NCBI GenBank assembly: GCA_022457065.1
Contig: JAJGBQ010000007.1
Coordinates: forward strand, 1,612,001-1,676,000
DNA from: Curvularia sp. ZM96
Taxonomy: Eukaryota > Ascomycota > Dothideomycetes > Pleosporales > Pleosporaceae
DNA length: 64,000 nucleotides
Direction of reading: 5' to 3'
Shown here piece by piece: positions 54,792 to 64,000 of the stretch. Below the pieces are notes generated by a model. That model did no database searches. It saw only the letters and a list, made by a program, of their open reading frames with translations, and had not been told where the DNA came from. A program made the translations under genes and the position numbers. Within the stretch, counting starts at the first letter, position 1. Every line of letters begins with the position of its first letter.

Positions 54792-57703
54792 CTAAGGCGA
54801 AGAGCGAGGGTTCTTGGTAAGCTTCGTCAGAGCACCCAGTAGACCTGCGGTAGGGTTAGTATGCTGTATCAATTACTCATATAGGCAGAGACTTACCAGT
54901 TGCTCCATTGGGAAGCGTTGACATGGCAATCGAGTTTCGATCACCAACGGTCACAGTCTGAACGTTGGGAACAATCGAATCGTCCTTCAATTGTTTTGCC
55001 CAGCGGAAGACGTTTTCGTCGCTGCGATCGTTGCCAGCAGCGAGCAGGAAGTCCGGCCGAGCATCTTCTGGGTACTTGCTGAAGATGTGCTGTGCAGCAG
55101 AAGCCTTGTCAAAGTCGACTGGCTCAATGACAACCGAGTCTTTTGTGGGGATCGCCTTGACGCGTTGCTGCTCACAGGCGTCATTGATGTGGTTCGCACA
55201 ATCACCGGCGTGTCGGCTTGTTGAGTCGTCATTATCATCCGACTTGTTGTAGTGGAAGATGATGGAGCAGTGACGCTCCTCGACCCAACTGCCCTCGACA
55301 CGCTCGAGGTAGTATTGGAGAATTGGTTTGACCGAGTCCTTCCACCTTACCGTCTTCTCTTCGTCAGGGAACTGAATCCACTCCTTCACACCAGGCTCAC
55401 GCAGGAAGCAACCGTTCTCTGCAATGAGGCCGAGACCACGGACGCGGTTGAAGATGAGCTCAGTTTCTCGAACTGTCCGACCGGTCATTACATAGACGGC
55501 ATTCTTCTCGTCAGCAACGAGGTCGTTGAGCAAAACGATAACGCGCTCGGTGTTAGCGAGAATAGTCTTGTTGACGGACCCATACGACGCAAGAGTACCT
55601 TCGTAGTCTAGGACAAACAGCCGCCTCTGGGACCGCTGGTAGGCCTGCGCCAGACTACTAGCAGAGAGTCGGGGGATTGACATGGTATCGCGCTTGAATT
55701 GCTCCTCGTAGACCTTGGCGAGATGGGTGCTCAGCTTTTTGACCCAGTTGTCACCGGTCTGGTTCATGACGATGTTGCGCATCTTGGTGAACCTTCTCTC
55801 CTTCTCATCGTCCTTCATCTCCAAAGCGATGCGGAAAGCCTCGGCAATGTTGTTGTAGTCCCATGGGTTAATGGCGAGGTCTGCGCCATCAAAAATCGAG
55901 GCACTGCCAGTGAACTCACTGAGGATGACAGGACTGTGCTTCTTTTCGCCTCCGCGTCCATCCTGACAGATGACAAACTCGTGGCAGGTCAGGTTCATGC
56001 CCTCGCGAAGACTGGTAATGGCCAGCGCGTCGGCAATGGAGAGCAGGGCAAGATATTGCGAAAAGGAGATGTCCTGTCTGAGGAAGATGAGGGGGTTGTG
56101 GGTCAGGGTCGAGTGTACGGCGTCGATACGGGTGACAATCTCAGAGACAGTTGCGGCCAACTCGGTGTCTTCGGTGGTGGATGTTGCCACCTGGATCATG
56201 ACAACTTTGTCCTTCCACTCGGGGTATTTGTTCAGGAACAATTCAAAGGCCAGCAGCTTTTGGCGTACACCGCGAATGTTGTCCAGCTTGTCCCGAGCAA
56301 CAATAACCTTCTTCCCTTCGTATCGCTTCTGCATGGTCTGAATCCACTCCAAGACCTCGGGCTCTTCTCGGGCCAGAGAGAGTGCGCGGGGGTCAATACC
56401 GATAGGCGAGGACCACACATTGACGAAGCGGTTTTCAAGCTGAACTCCATCCTCGGTGGCCTCTACGGAGAGAATTCGGCTGCAAGTTTGCAGGAAGTGG
56501 TGGGCGTACTCGGGTGTCTGGAAAGCGACAAGATTCGCTCCAAGCATACCATCAAGAAGCTCTTTTCGAGCAGCAAGGCAACGGAAAACCTCGGAAGAAG
56601 GGAACGCTGTGTGCAGGAAGAAGCCAATCTGAGCATCTGGCAGCTTCTGGCGAATCATCTGAGGGACGAGGCACAGGTGGTAGTCATGGACCCAGATGAC
56701 GTCTCCGCGCTTGTAGTTCTTGACAACCTTGTCTGCAAAAGCCTGGTTGACCTTGACGTAAAAGACCCAAGAGTGGTCCAGGAAGGCCTTGCTCTTGGGA
56801 TGGTCGGGAATGATGTAGTGAAAGACTGGCCACAGGATTGTTTTGCAGTAATGAGCATAGTGGCCGTCAAAGTCCTTGTCGCTGACAAAGACGGTCAGGG
56901 CGTCGTGCTCCTCTTCGAGCTTCTCGTAAATCTCGGTCTTTTTCTCTTCGTTGAGGCTGTCTGTCGGGAAGCCAATCAAGCCAACAGTGATGGTATCACT
57001 AAGGCACTTGTTGTCGACGGCAGCACGGAGCGCGTTGGTCAAACCACCATTGCCCTGGGCAGCCGGCACCACCTTGTAGTCGGTAGACCACCTTGGATCT
57101 GTTGTCTGACTTCCAGCACTGGCGCTCTTCATGCGCTCCTTTTGAGCCTGCGCCCGCTCCTGCGCCTTTGCATACTCGAGAATTGTGTCTGGTGGAGCGG
57201 GCTCGGCCCTCGAGACGGGCTGGTTGAAGAAGATGCCGCTGCCGCCCCATTCCGGGACATGGGCGTCGCTGCGGACCAGACCGCGGGGGTCTGCAGCGTT
57301 GGGGAAGTGGGTAGCGGCGCTGGGCTGACCTGGGGTGAAGAAGTCTTCGTGCTCGGCCATGCGCATCGAGGCCTTGGGCAGCGTGATGTGCGAGGGCGGT
57401 GCCCGCTTAAGGAGACTCTGCGGCTGCTCATCATTCTGGCCCGGGACTCGTGTGCTCGATAGACTGGAGGTAGACGGCTGGCGGAGAGATTCATTCAGCT
57501 GGGTCGGGGCGGCTTGGGGCGGGCTTGGAGGGGCAGATTTGTTCTCTTGGAAATCGACGGTATAGGGTAGGAAGCTAGTTGTATTAGACGGATTGAAGGC
57601 GTGCAACTACTCGTCCAGGCGCGAGAGAAAGACAAGACGCGCCGTCCCGCGGCTAGGGCAAGGAAATGTGGGTTACATACAGAGAGACGACATGTGTAGT
57701 CAT
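54792..57703 (-). CDS. Trehalose synthase complex subunit, Tps3/Tsl1-like (GT20 + degenerate phosphatase)
   Basis: Exons 57681-57703, 54897-57574 and 54792-54844 give 917 residues. Exon 1 is only 23 nt (MTTHVVSL) and joins FLPYTVDFQ, the usual N-terminus of these proteins. Residues 10-190 are Ser/Pro/Ala-rich. A GT20 trehalose-6-phosphate synthase-like domain spans about 190-640 (WVHDYHLCLVPQMIRQKL, SIADALAITSLREGMNL). A HAD-type trehalose-phosphatase-like domain follows, but its first motif reads LDYEGTLASYG: nucleophile Asp664 is kept while the second, catalytic acid Asp is Glu666. That is typical of the regulatory Tps3/Tsl1 subunits rather than the active phosphatase Tps2. Expected to stabilise the cytosolic trehalose synthase complex in stress. 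The last intron has a textbook TACTAAC branch site. An open frame of 587 codons on the opposite strand is a shadow. Confidence 0.92.
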
Positions 57704-59058
57704 GTTGGGCAGCAGGTTGGCGCTGGTCGCCCGCTGGATGAGGGAATTGATGGTCTAGGATGGAGGGGTAGAGATGGCAGACAGATGTGGGAGCAGAAAG
57801 CAGCGTCCAGTGCCCACGGCTGTGAGGGACCAGGTGGAGTTATAGATAGAGGCGGTGGAAGCAGAGGGTGAAATTTCCGGTAGCTTCGATCGATCGTGAT
57901 GGAGCTACTTTCCAGGGAAGCTTCGCAGAGGTTCGGCCTGGCTGGGCGGCAAGCAGGGAAGCGGGAGCTAGGCGGTGCCTGGGTGAACGATCACGTCTGG
58001 GGATAGTGGTGGTGGTGGAGGTTGAGCAAGGCGTCAGGCGGCTGGCCAGGCAAGAAGCGCGTGTTTGTAGTTGCTTCTTTTGCTTGGTGGTGATGGCCGC
58101 AATTTGCAGCGCTGCCCTCCCCCGTGGCGGGCGCACACGGCCATGACGTACCCGCGCAACACGGCCCAAGGACTGCTCTGCTGGTGGGCCTCTCTCCACC
58201 GTCTCACAGCAACCCGGAGCAATCAGGCCGTCGCCTTGCGAAAAATAACTCGACTAGCCAAGCATCATCTTTACGTGTGTTGCACGAAATCGCCCTCAAC
58301 GCCGACTGGCACGACTGCCTGACAGGCGCGCGAACTGGCCGCCTAGCTGCAAATCATCCGCCAATCCCCGCGCGCCCGAGAGAGAGCGAGACTACACAGT
58401 GCTGCCGCCGTTGTGAGGCTATCCCAGAGCTTTGCTGCCGCCGTTTTCATGTGCCAGGGCGTGGTGGGGGCATGGTCGGGCAGCCTAGCAGGGCGCCGGC
58501 ACAGAAAGCCGTCATGGCATTCGTCGAGAATCCGATGTTAGGCAAAGAATCCGATGTTGGCCAGGACGGCAGGTCTGCCTGTGGCTCCCTCCCCCACCAG
58601 CCACGGTATGGGCTGCATGTACAAATGCCGATTATATGTGCCTGGAATTCCCATGATTAATCTCACGTCGTCCCAACCAGTCTGCTATCCCTAAAGATAC
58701 AGGTTCTGGTATCTTGGCTGAAGGGATATGCTTACCAAGTAAGAGGAGGGCACTAGACACGTACCAGCCGTGATGTCACCTGATGACCTGCTGGTCTTGT
58801 TTCCAGTGACATTCATTGGGCTTATGACATGGGGCAGGCTGCTGGAAATATCATCCCATCGTCTAGATAGCTCTCAATGTGATGTGAGCACGCGCAGCCC
58901 CACCATGGGTTGAGAGGGAACGCCGACAATAGCACCGGCCGCCCCAGTCGTTCATCCCTTGGTGACGATCAACGAAAGCAAGGGCGGGACGATACCAACA
59001 CCAACAAGAACAAGACACACAGCGGCATTCCTCATTACACCTCACTAGCATGTACTTC
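57704..59058. promoter_or_regulatory. Upstream region of the Tps3-like gene
   Basis: 1.35 kb between tandem minus-strand genes. Contains the Tps3-like promoter by position. No stress-response element was confidently identified and no gene was recognised. Confidence 0.4.
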
Positions 59059-59505
59059 TCAATCCTTCTTCTTCCCCTCCCCCGGCACCCCAATCCCCAA
59101 CAAATACGCCGTCCTTATCACCACCGGCAGCACATTCAAACTATTCGTAATCCCATCCTTGCCCCTCCATCCCTCCGCTCCAAACACCTTATCCCCCATC
59201 TCACACCACGCTGCATAGCAGTGCCCCAAATCACACAGCAGCAGCCCGAACAAGATCCACCGCCACGTCCGCTTGTCATCCACCACGCGCAGCAGCACCC
59301 CCTCGGTGAAGGCAAAAAACAAGTACGCAGATGCCAGCTGGTCGCATATGATTTGCGATGAGGCGTTATATGTGGCTGTCGAGGGCATGAAGCTGAAGTA
59401 GCCTCGCGGGTCGGAATGGAGCTTGTACGCGCCATTGAGTGCGAAGAAGGGCTCCAGCCAGAGGTGCCAGAGGTTGTAGATGATAGGCGTGTTGGGAGGC
59501 GCCAT
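59059..59505 (-). CDS. Small four-helix membrane protein, DUF7704-like
   Basis: 148 residues from the ATG at 59505; an in-frame ATG at 59664 would add 53 residues ending in a hydrophobic stretch (LSLFYLLLALQ). About four hydrophobic segments are visible: IYNLWHLWLEPFFALNGAY, IICDQLASAYLFFAFTEGVLL, WRWILFGLLLCDLGHCYAAW and LNVLPVVIRTAYLLGIGV. The pattern, size and the phrases LASAYLFFAFTEGVLLR and LCDLGHCYA match my memory of a widespread uncharacterised fungal family (DUF7704). No enzymatic residues stand out. No intron is needed. Function unknown. Confidence 0.72.
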   Translation of the reverse strand: MAPPNTPIIYNLWHLWLEPFFALNGAYKLHSDPRGYFSFMPSTATYNASSQIICDQLASAYLFFAFTEGVLLRVVDDKRTWRWILFGLLLCDLGHCYAAWCEMGDKVFGAEGWRGKDGITNSLNVLPVVIRTAYLLGIGVPGEGKKKD

Positions 59506-60727
59506 GACTCGTATGTGTGATTGGAGTGCGAGGAGAAGGTAGAATAGAGACAAAGGTTGTGCAAGGCCGAGGACGAAGTTGCGTGGAACGGGTCGTTGGT
59601 GCTTCTCTCTGCTAGGCGAATCTACCCGAATCCTAGTGATGGTCGTAGTCGTGCTAAGTCCCATGCGCACGCCCGAAATGCAGGTCGACCAAGGGCCTCG
59701 TCGTGCAGTATATAGTGCGTGTCCGCAACAGCGTAAAAGAATCCCCTCACCTCACGGCAACTCGCGGAACGCTTAAACTAGACGAGGGGTCCAAAAGGCA
59801 CGTGTTTGCCTGCTTGTCAGATACATCCCGCTTTCTTTACTCCGTACTTTGCTCTGCTCTGCTCTGCTCTGCGCTGCTTGTGCCTTGCCCAATCCCCGCG
59901 GACTCCGGCCGGCCCTCGAGCGTAGCTAGGTCATTGGCGGAACGTGCCCACGGTGATCAACGCCCTTTGCTCCAAACTGCCTTGTTGGGAAGTCCTGTAC
60001 GCAGTGCTGGAAGCCGACTTCCGCTGCACATGGCCCGTTTCCCCTGATACGTCCACGGGGGTTCCGTGCAAACTTATCGGGGCAATTCTTGTTTTTTTTA
60101 GATCCTTGTCGCTTCGTCATGTCTGTATATGTGGGCGTACTATAGAGCAGGCGGAGGGCAGGGTATCAAAGGACTACTTTTAGTAGCACAGAGCACAAAG
60201 CGCGGTAGGTTGGGATCTGATCGAATTTATATAATACAAAAACGAATACCAGATGTACTCCAGGGCCTCCATAGTATCCTGATACAAGGCTGGCACACAT
60301 CAACAAGGTACTCTATTACAACTCCAACTAAAGTTCAGCCCCCGCATGTACGTAGTACGTAATCATCCTATACCTGCGGCCCTCCTATTTCGCTTGGTAT
60401 AAGCCAAGTGGTCAATGGAGATACAACACGGAACAGTGACAACTTCTACTTTCTGCGGCCTCCTCTTACTGTGAAACCCCCTCCTTTCGTGAATGACTTG
60501 GTAGTTCGCTAGATCACCACTCGACGTCTCCCACCAGAACTGTCCGTCCCCTCACATCAATACCATACTTGGTGCTCGGACAAGCCTCCGCGATACACCA
60601 TAGAACTGATAGGCTGCTAGCCCATGGGAGAAGCGGGGCGAGAAGCTAGGCGTACTGTGGTTGAACCCTGAAGGCTGTGACGGTCCCAAAGACTGTCATG
60701 GGACCCAAACACCACATGACATCCTGT
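59506..60727. other. Intergenic region
   Basis: 1.2 kb between tandem minus-strand genes, including a short CTCTG tandem repeat at 59851-59872. No gene seen. Confidence 0.45.
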
Positions 60728-61429
60728 CTACGTTCGGTCCAACCTCGCTTCTTGTACAAAGATGCTCACACGCTGTTTGTCCACGGTTGCCTCGCAGCTC
60801 AATGCCCCGTTTCCTAGTTGCTTGTACTTTATGTCTTCGCCTTTGTCCAGGTATTTTTCAAGGAAGTACTGTGCCGCGACTTCGTTTGCTGCTGTCATGT
60901 TCCTGCAACTTGCCACTATCATGACCTCGTCGCTCGAGGGGGTGGTTGCCTTGGAGATGACATGGTGTATGGACCGGCCATCATGGGCCCGTGACGTTGA
61001 ATTGTTTGAGTACAATGCCTCTCGTAGGGCAAGCGGGTATGTGTTGATATCGCCGGGCACGGTTTTGGTTGGACTGCGAGTTACTATCGCTGCTGGTATG
61101 CTCGACAGCACCGAAGCGGGCTGCGGCGGTTGGGTATAGGGACGATGAGCGTACGATTGGGTGAGGGCTGGCGTAGGGCCGCTGGGAACAGGTAAAGGAG
61201 CCAGATGCGGCTGAGGCTGCGACTGCTTCTGCTTCTGGTGCTGAAGAAGAAAGTCGCGATGCTCATCCAGCTGGGTTCTTAGTGCGTCGCTCGTAGCCTG
61301 GAAGATACGCTCCTGGACGCCGGGACCGAGATTGCGCGAGTAGTGGCGCAAGTCGGCGCTGCAATCAAGCTGCAAAAGCCTTCGCTGACGATCAAAAACG
61401 TAGGGTTGTGGAGATGCTGTAGCTGCCAT
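60728..61429 (-). CDS. Hypothetical protein with Gln/Pro-rich centre
   Basis: Single exon of 233 residues from the ATG at 61429. The N-terminus (PYVFDRQRRLLQLDCSADLRHYSRNLGPGVQERIFQATSDAL) looks ordered and helical. A Gln/Pro/Ser-rich linker follows (about residues 60-120). The C-terminus looks ordered too (EVMIVASCRNMTAANEVAAQYFLEKYLDKGEDIKYKQLG...VSIFVQEARLD), perhaps an alpha/beta domain. No family is recognised. The contrast between structured ends and polar linker, with no in-frame stops, supports a real gene rather than a chance frame. Confidence 0.65.
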   Translation of the reverse strand: MAATASPQPYVFDRQRRLLQLDCSADLRHYSRNLGPGVQERIFQATSDALRTQLDEHRDFLLQHQKQKQSQPQPHLAPLPVPSGPTPALTQSYAHRPYTQPPQPASVLSSIPAAIVTRSPTKTVPGDINTYPLALREALYSNNSTSRAHDGRSIHHVISKATTPSSDEVMIVASCRNMTAANEVAAQYFLEKYLDKGEDIKYKQLGNGALSCEATVDKQRVSIFVQEARLDRT

Positions 61430-62241
61430 GTTATTCAAAGGGTTGCTGCTCTCGCCACGCTGGACTCGGGACTAGAGAATGAGGAAACCCTTGCAGGGAA
61501 GACATGACGCGGATATTGTGCAAACCTTGAAAGTCCCGAAAGTCCGTATTCGCGTCTCCACGTGATGACGTGCTGTGATTAAATGTCACAATGTCTAGGC
61601 ATGTACAGAGTACACCTTATTCGGTTGAGATATCGCCAATATGCTTCGTACTCTACATCTGACATGATTGTCTAGATGGGCACATGGGTCTTTGCACGTG
61701 TCCATCAATACCCATACATTGTCTGGATACGACATGCAAAAGAGGCTAGGAAATTACAGCACGTTGTCCGTAAAGTCTTTTTTCTGCCGCTGACAGACCG
61801 GCATAATTATCTGTACATACTAAATTACAGCCGAGGTAGCACCTTGAATGAGATCTGGCCCCACCTACATGGTAACATGGCGCCGAGAACTCGGGGCATC
61901 TTAACGTCAATAAGACCGCATAATCGTGCCGAAACTACGCCGTGCTCACACCCTAGATGGAGCGCCACCATGGGAGAAGAAGAAAAAACAAATCGACTTG
62001 ACCGGAACACCCCATTTCCCGATGCTCAATTACCCACGAGCTTCATGCCAGGCGCACATGTGCCGACAGCCATTCGTATTCGTACATCCTCATCATCGCC
62101 AACAGGCCCTCGAGTAATGGCCCAAACGCACGGAATCCAGAGGAGAGCCGACCACAAGTGGGCAACTATATGTCGTATCAGCATCTGTATCTCGGCCTTC
62201 CTTGTCTCTTAACATACCTAGTTATCACACCAAGGCCTGAC
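61430..62241. promoter_or_regulatory. Intergenic region between two minus-strand genes
   Basis: About 810 bp; promoter of the hypothetical gene at 60728-61429 and 3' flank of the next. Nothing else recognised. Confidence 0.4.
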
Positions 62242-63227
62242 TTAGTAACCCAAGGGAACTCGGCCACTCAGCGCTTCGTGGGCGTCGCGCTTGAGGACCC
62301 CATAATATGCAGAGAGATCGGGAAAGGCTTCGATGGCATGCTTGATAGGCAAAGGAATGTCGCATACAATCTTGCGCCAATCGTTGGGGTGCTTGCAGAC
62401 ATTGCGAATGAGTTCCTTCATGCAGTTCAAGGCCATGGTACAGATCTTGCGAGCCCACTCCCTGTCGAATGTACCATTTGGATGCTCTAGGTCCTGGGTA
62501 GCGGGGTTGATGAGAACAGACCAGGCATAGTTCTTGTGGGATGGGAACGAGCCTCCGTTAGGCGAAACAGCAGGAGCTTTTCTATAGGCAGCGCCAAGCT
62601 TATAGTACTCTTCCCAAACATGGTCGAAGCACTTTGCGAAAGGACTTGGTGGAATCCTATCAGAAGCGCCGTTGTGGTCGTGCTGACCTTGTCGAAAAGC
62701 CATCTCCTGTACAGCCAGATACTCGGGGATACCGGTCATAGAGGGCGTGACTGGGTTGAACATGGCAGGCTGATGACCCTTAGAGTTGAAGGACGGGCGA
62801 CAAGGTGAGCGCCAGCTGTCGGACATGTTGCCAGTGGGCGGAGACATGTTGCTAGCTTGCGAAGTACGGCGTTGCATGCTGGATCCCGATACTTGACTGA
62901 GCTGGCCATTGATCATCTTTTGCGCAGAGCCCTCATGCGCCCGAGGACTCTGTATGGTGGCAGAAGAACTCGAAGTGATCGACGACGCAGTACCATTGTT
63001 GTCAGCTGTCAGGCGAACTCGGTGCGGAGTAGTTGGCTGTATATCGGTTAGCTTGAACTCATCGACACGTTTTGCGTTCAGGCAGGCTCCACAAGCTTAT
63101 GGCTTGTGGTAGTTATACATGAATCTGTCCTCGAGACGGAGTCGTGGGTGCCCGTAGGCATGACAGCAATCAAGCTGTCACGGCGAGCGTCTAGATGAGG
63201 TTGAAGAACCGATTGAGGTGCCCCCAT
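62242..63227 (-). CDS. Conserved-looking fungal protein of unknown function
   Basis: Exons 63093-63227 and 62242-63036 give 309 residues. The 56-nt intron has a GTGGAG donor, a CTAAC branch site and an ATATACAG acceptor; joining gives TTTSHKL-PTTPHRV in one frame. Residues 1-150 are Ser/Thr/Pro-rich. The C-terminal half looks folded: CFDHVWEEYYKLGAAYRKAP, NYAWSVLINPATQDLEHP, REWARKICTMALNCMKELIRNVCKHPNDWRKIVCDIPLPIKHAIEAFPDLSAYYGVL. I believe similar proteins occur in other ascomycetes but cannot name the family. The start was chosen at ATG 63227 because the upstream open frame (63178-63651) is in a different frame and appears to be leader with its own splice sites. Function unknown. Confidence 0.7.
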
Positions 63228-64000
63228 CGGATTGAATGCTTGATAGATCTCTGTCCGTCTGGGGACTTACAAAGCGGCTACTGTAAGAAACAATGCGATG
63301 GTTGGAGTCCACGCTGCCTCCCACGACTCTGCCCTTTGCAGGCGTATACATCTCGAGGACAGTCAATAACAACACTCGGGAGCAAATTGGATAGGGCAGT
63401 GACTTACCAGAGACGACGCCATTTCCAGTACAACTTGTAGCTCGAGGTGCGTCGATAGTCGTACAGTTGTACAGTAAATATGGGTACAACGCGTGATGAG
63501 CGTGTGTACGCGTGTGGGAGGTGTGTTGATGGGTAAACAGACGGATGTGATATTTGGGCAACAGACCGCGCCAAGCCAACAGCAAACGCTCCACAGCGTT
63601 GCTCTGCTCTGCTGTAGTGTGATGTGAGTCGTCTAGGGCGGAGACAGCCATGTGCTTCGCTCGTACTTTCTTGGCATAGTGAAAGTGAGTCGAAAGCTAG
63701 ATTAGGCAAGAGCAAACGGACAACAAGAGGTTGTGCTCGAGGTCTGTGATATCCCAATCGCTATGGCCTGAAATACAGACATGGAATGGCTAAAACTGAG
63801 TTCAAAAAGGAGATAAAGCTAGAGATAATAGGGAAAAAAGATTAGAGACAAAGTGATAGGTTCGAGAAGATTCATGTTTCTTTTACAGATGATTAATAAA
63901 AAAGTGTACCAAAGAGATACTCTGCCACACGAACGATGCTCTAGGAATTCTTTTGAAAGGACCGGGTGACTATAGAGATGGCCAAGAGAAAGTCGTGTAT
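63228..64000. promoter_or_regulatory. Leader and upstream region of the last minus-strand gene
   Basis: Contains an out-of-frame open reading frame on the minus strand (start 63651), a probable 5' UTR intron (GTAAGTCACTG at about 63407 to a TTTCTTACAG acceptor near 63281), and AT-rich sequence to the window edge. No other gene recognised. Confidence 0.45.

Noticed and set aside
55699..57462. 587-codon open frame on the plus strand
   Set aside because: It lies entirely opposite the Tps3-like gene, whose domains are unmistakable; the plus-strand product is Val/Leu/Gly-rich with no motif, an antisense shadow of biased codon use.
1..64000. tRNA, rRNA and CRISPR features
   Set aside because: Reading for T-loop B-box patterns (GGTTCGANTCC and its complement) and for regularly spaced repeats gave no convincing tRNA, 5S rRNA or array; covariance-model searches were not possible here.

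Overview
The window looks like nuclear DNA of a filamentous ascomycete, most likely a dothideomycete of the Pleosporales type. The support is: genes split by short (about 45-130 nt) GT-AG introns with CTAAC-like branch sites, moderate GC, pogo/Fot-type DNA transposons carrying CpA-to-TpA nonsense changes of the kind produced by repeat-induced point mutation (RIP), and fungus-specific families (Tps3/Tsl1-like subunit, DUF7704-like protein, BEM46, RRM+YTH protein). The taxonomic placement is inferred from gene content and style, not from a search.

Layout: 1-636 (-) 5' part of the proteasome beta-1 gene, sharing a short promoter with a BEM46-type alpha/beta hydrolase (1053-2118 +). After a gene-free stretch comes an RRM+YTH RNA-binding protein (5227-7352 +). 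A 3 kb convergent gap contains one unexplained 310-codon open frame. Next is a GH3 beta-glucosidase with PA14 insert (10342-12951 -). Three complete pogo-like transposons (13542-19051) sit edge to edge, separated only by TA dinucleotides, between that gene and an AIG1/FAR-17a-type membrane protein (19337-20534 +). A C2H2-like putative nuclear protein (21142-22634 -) and the Rab geranylgeranyltransferase beta subunit (23250-24488 -) follow. The latter is divergent, across a GC-rich 1.7 kb region, from a RhoGAP (26229-28477 +). The glycogen debranching enzyme (29261-33983 +) and an aldehyde dehydrogenase (34587-36133 +) close the dense part.

From 36.1 to 54.8 kb the window is nearly empty. One proline-rich orphan gene (44840-46456 -) lies between two gene-poor blocks of about 8.7 and 8.3 kb that hold simple repeats. 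The right end is all minus strand: a Tps3/Tsl1-like trehalose synthase complex subunit (54792-57703), a DUF7704-like membrane protein (59059-59505), and two proteins I cannot name (60728-61429 and 62242-63227).

Functions are mostly housekeeping (proteasome, vesicle-traffic prenylation, Rho signalling) plus carbohydrate storage and stress metabolism (glycogen debranching, trehalose synthesis control, beta-glucoside cleavage). No secondary-metabolite cluster, CRISPR array, tRNA or rRNA was recognised. The most distinctive structure is the stacked transposon trio with paired 17-bp-period motifs in each inverted repeat. Exon boundaries given below were worked out by hand from splice signals and reading-frame continuity, without transcript evidence.
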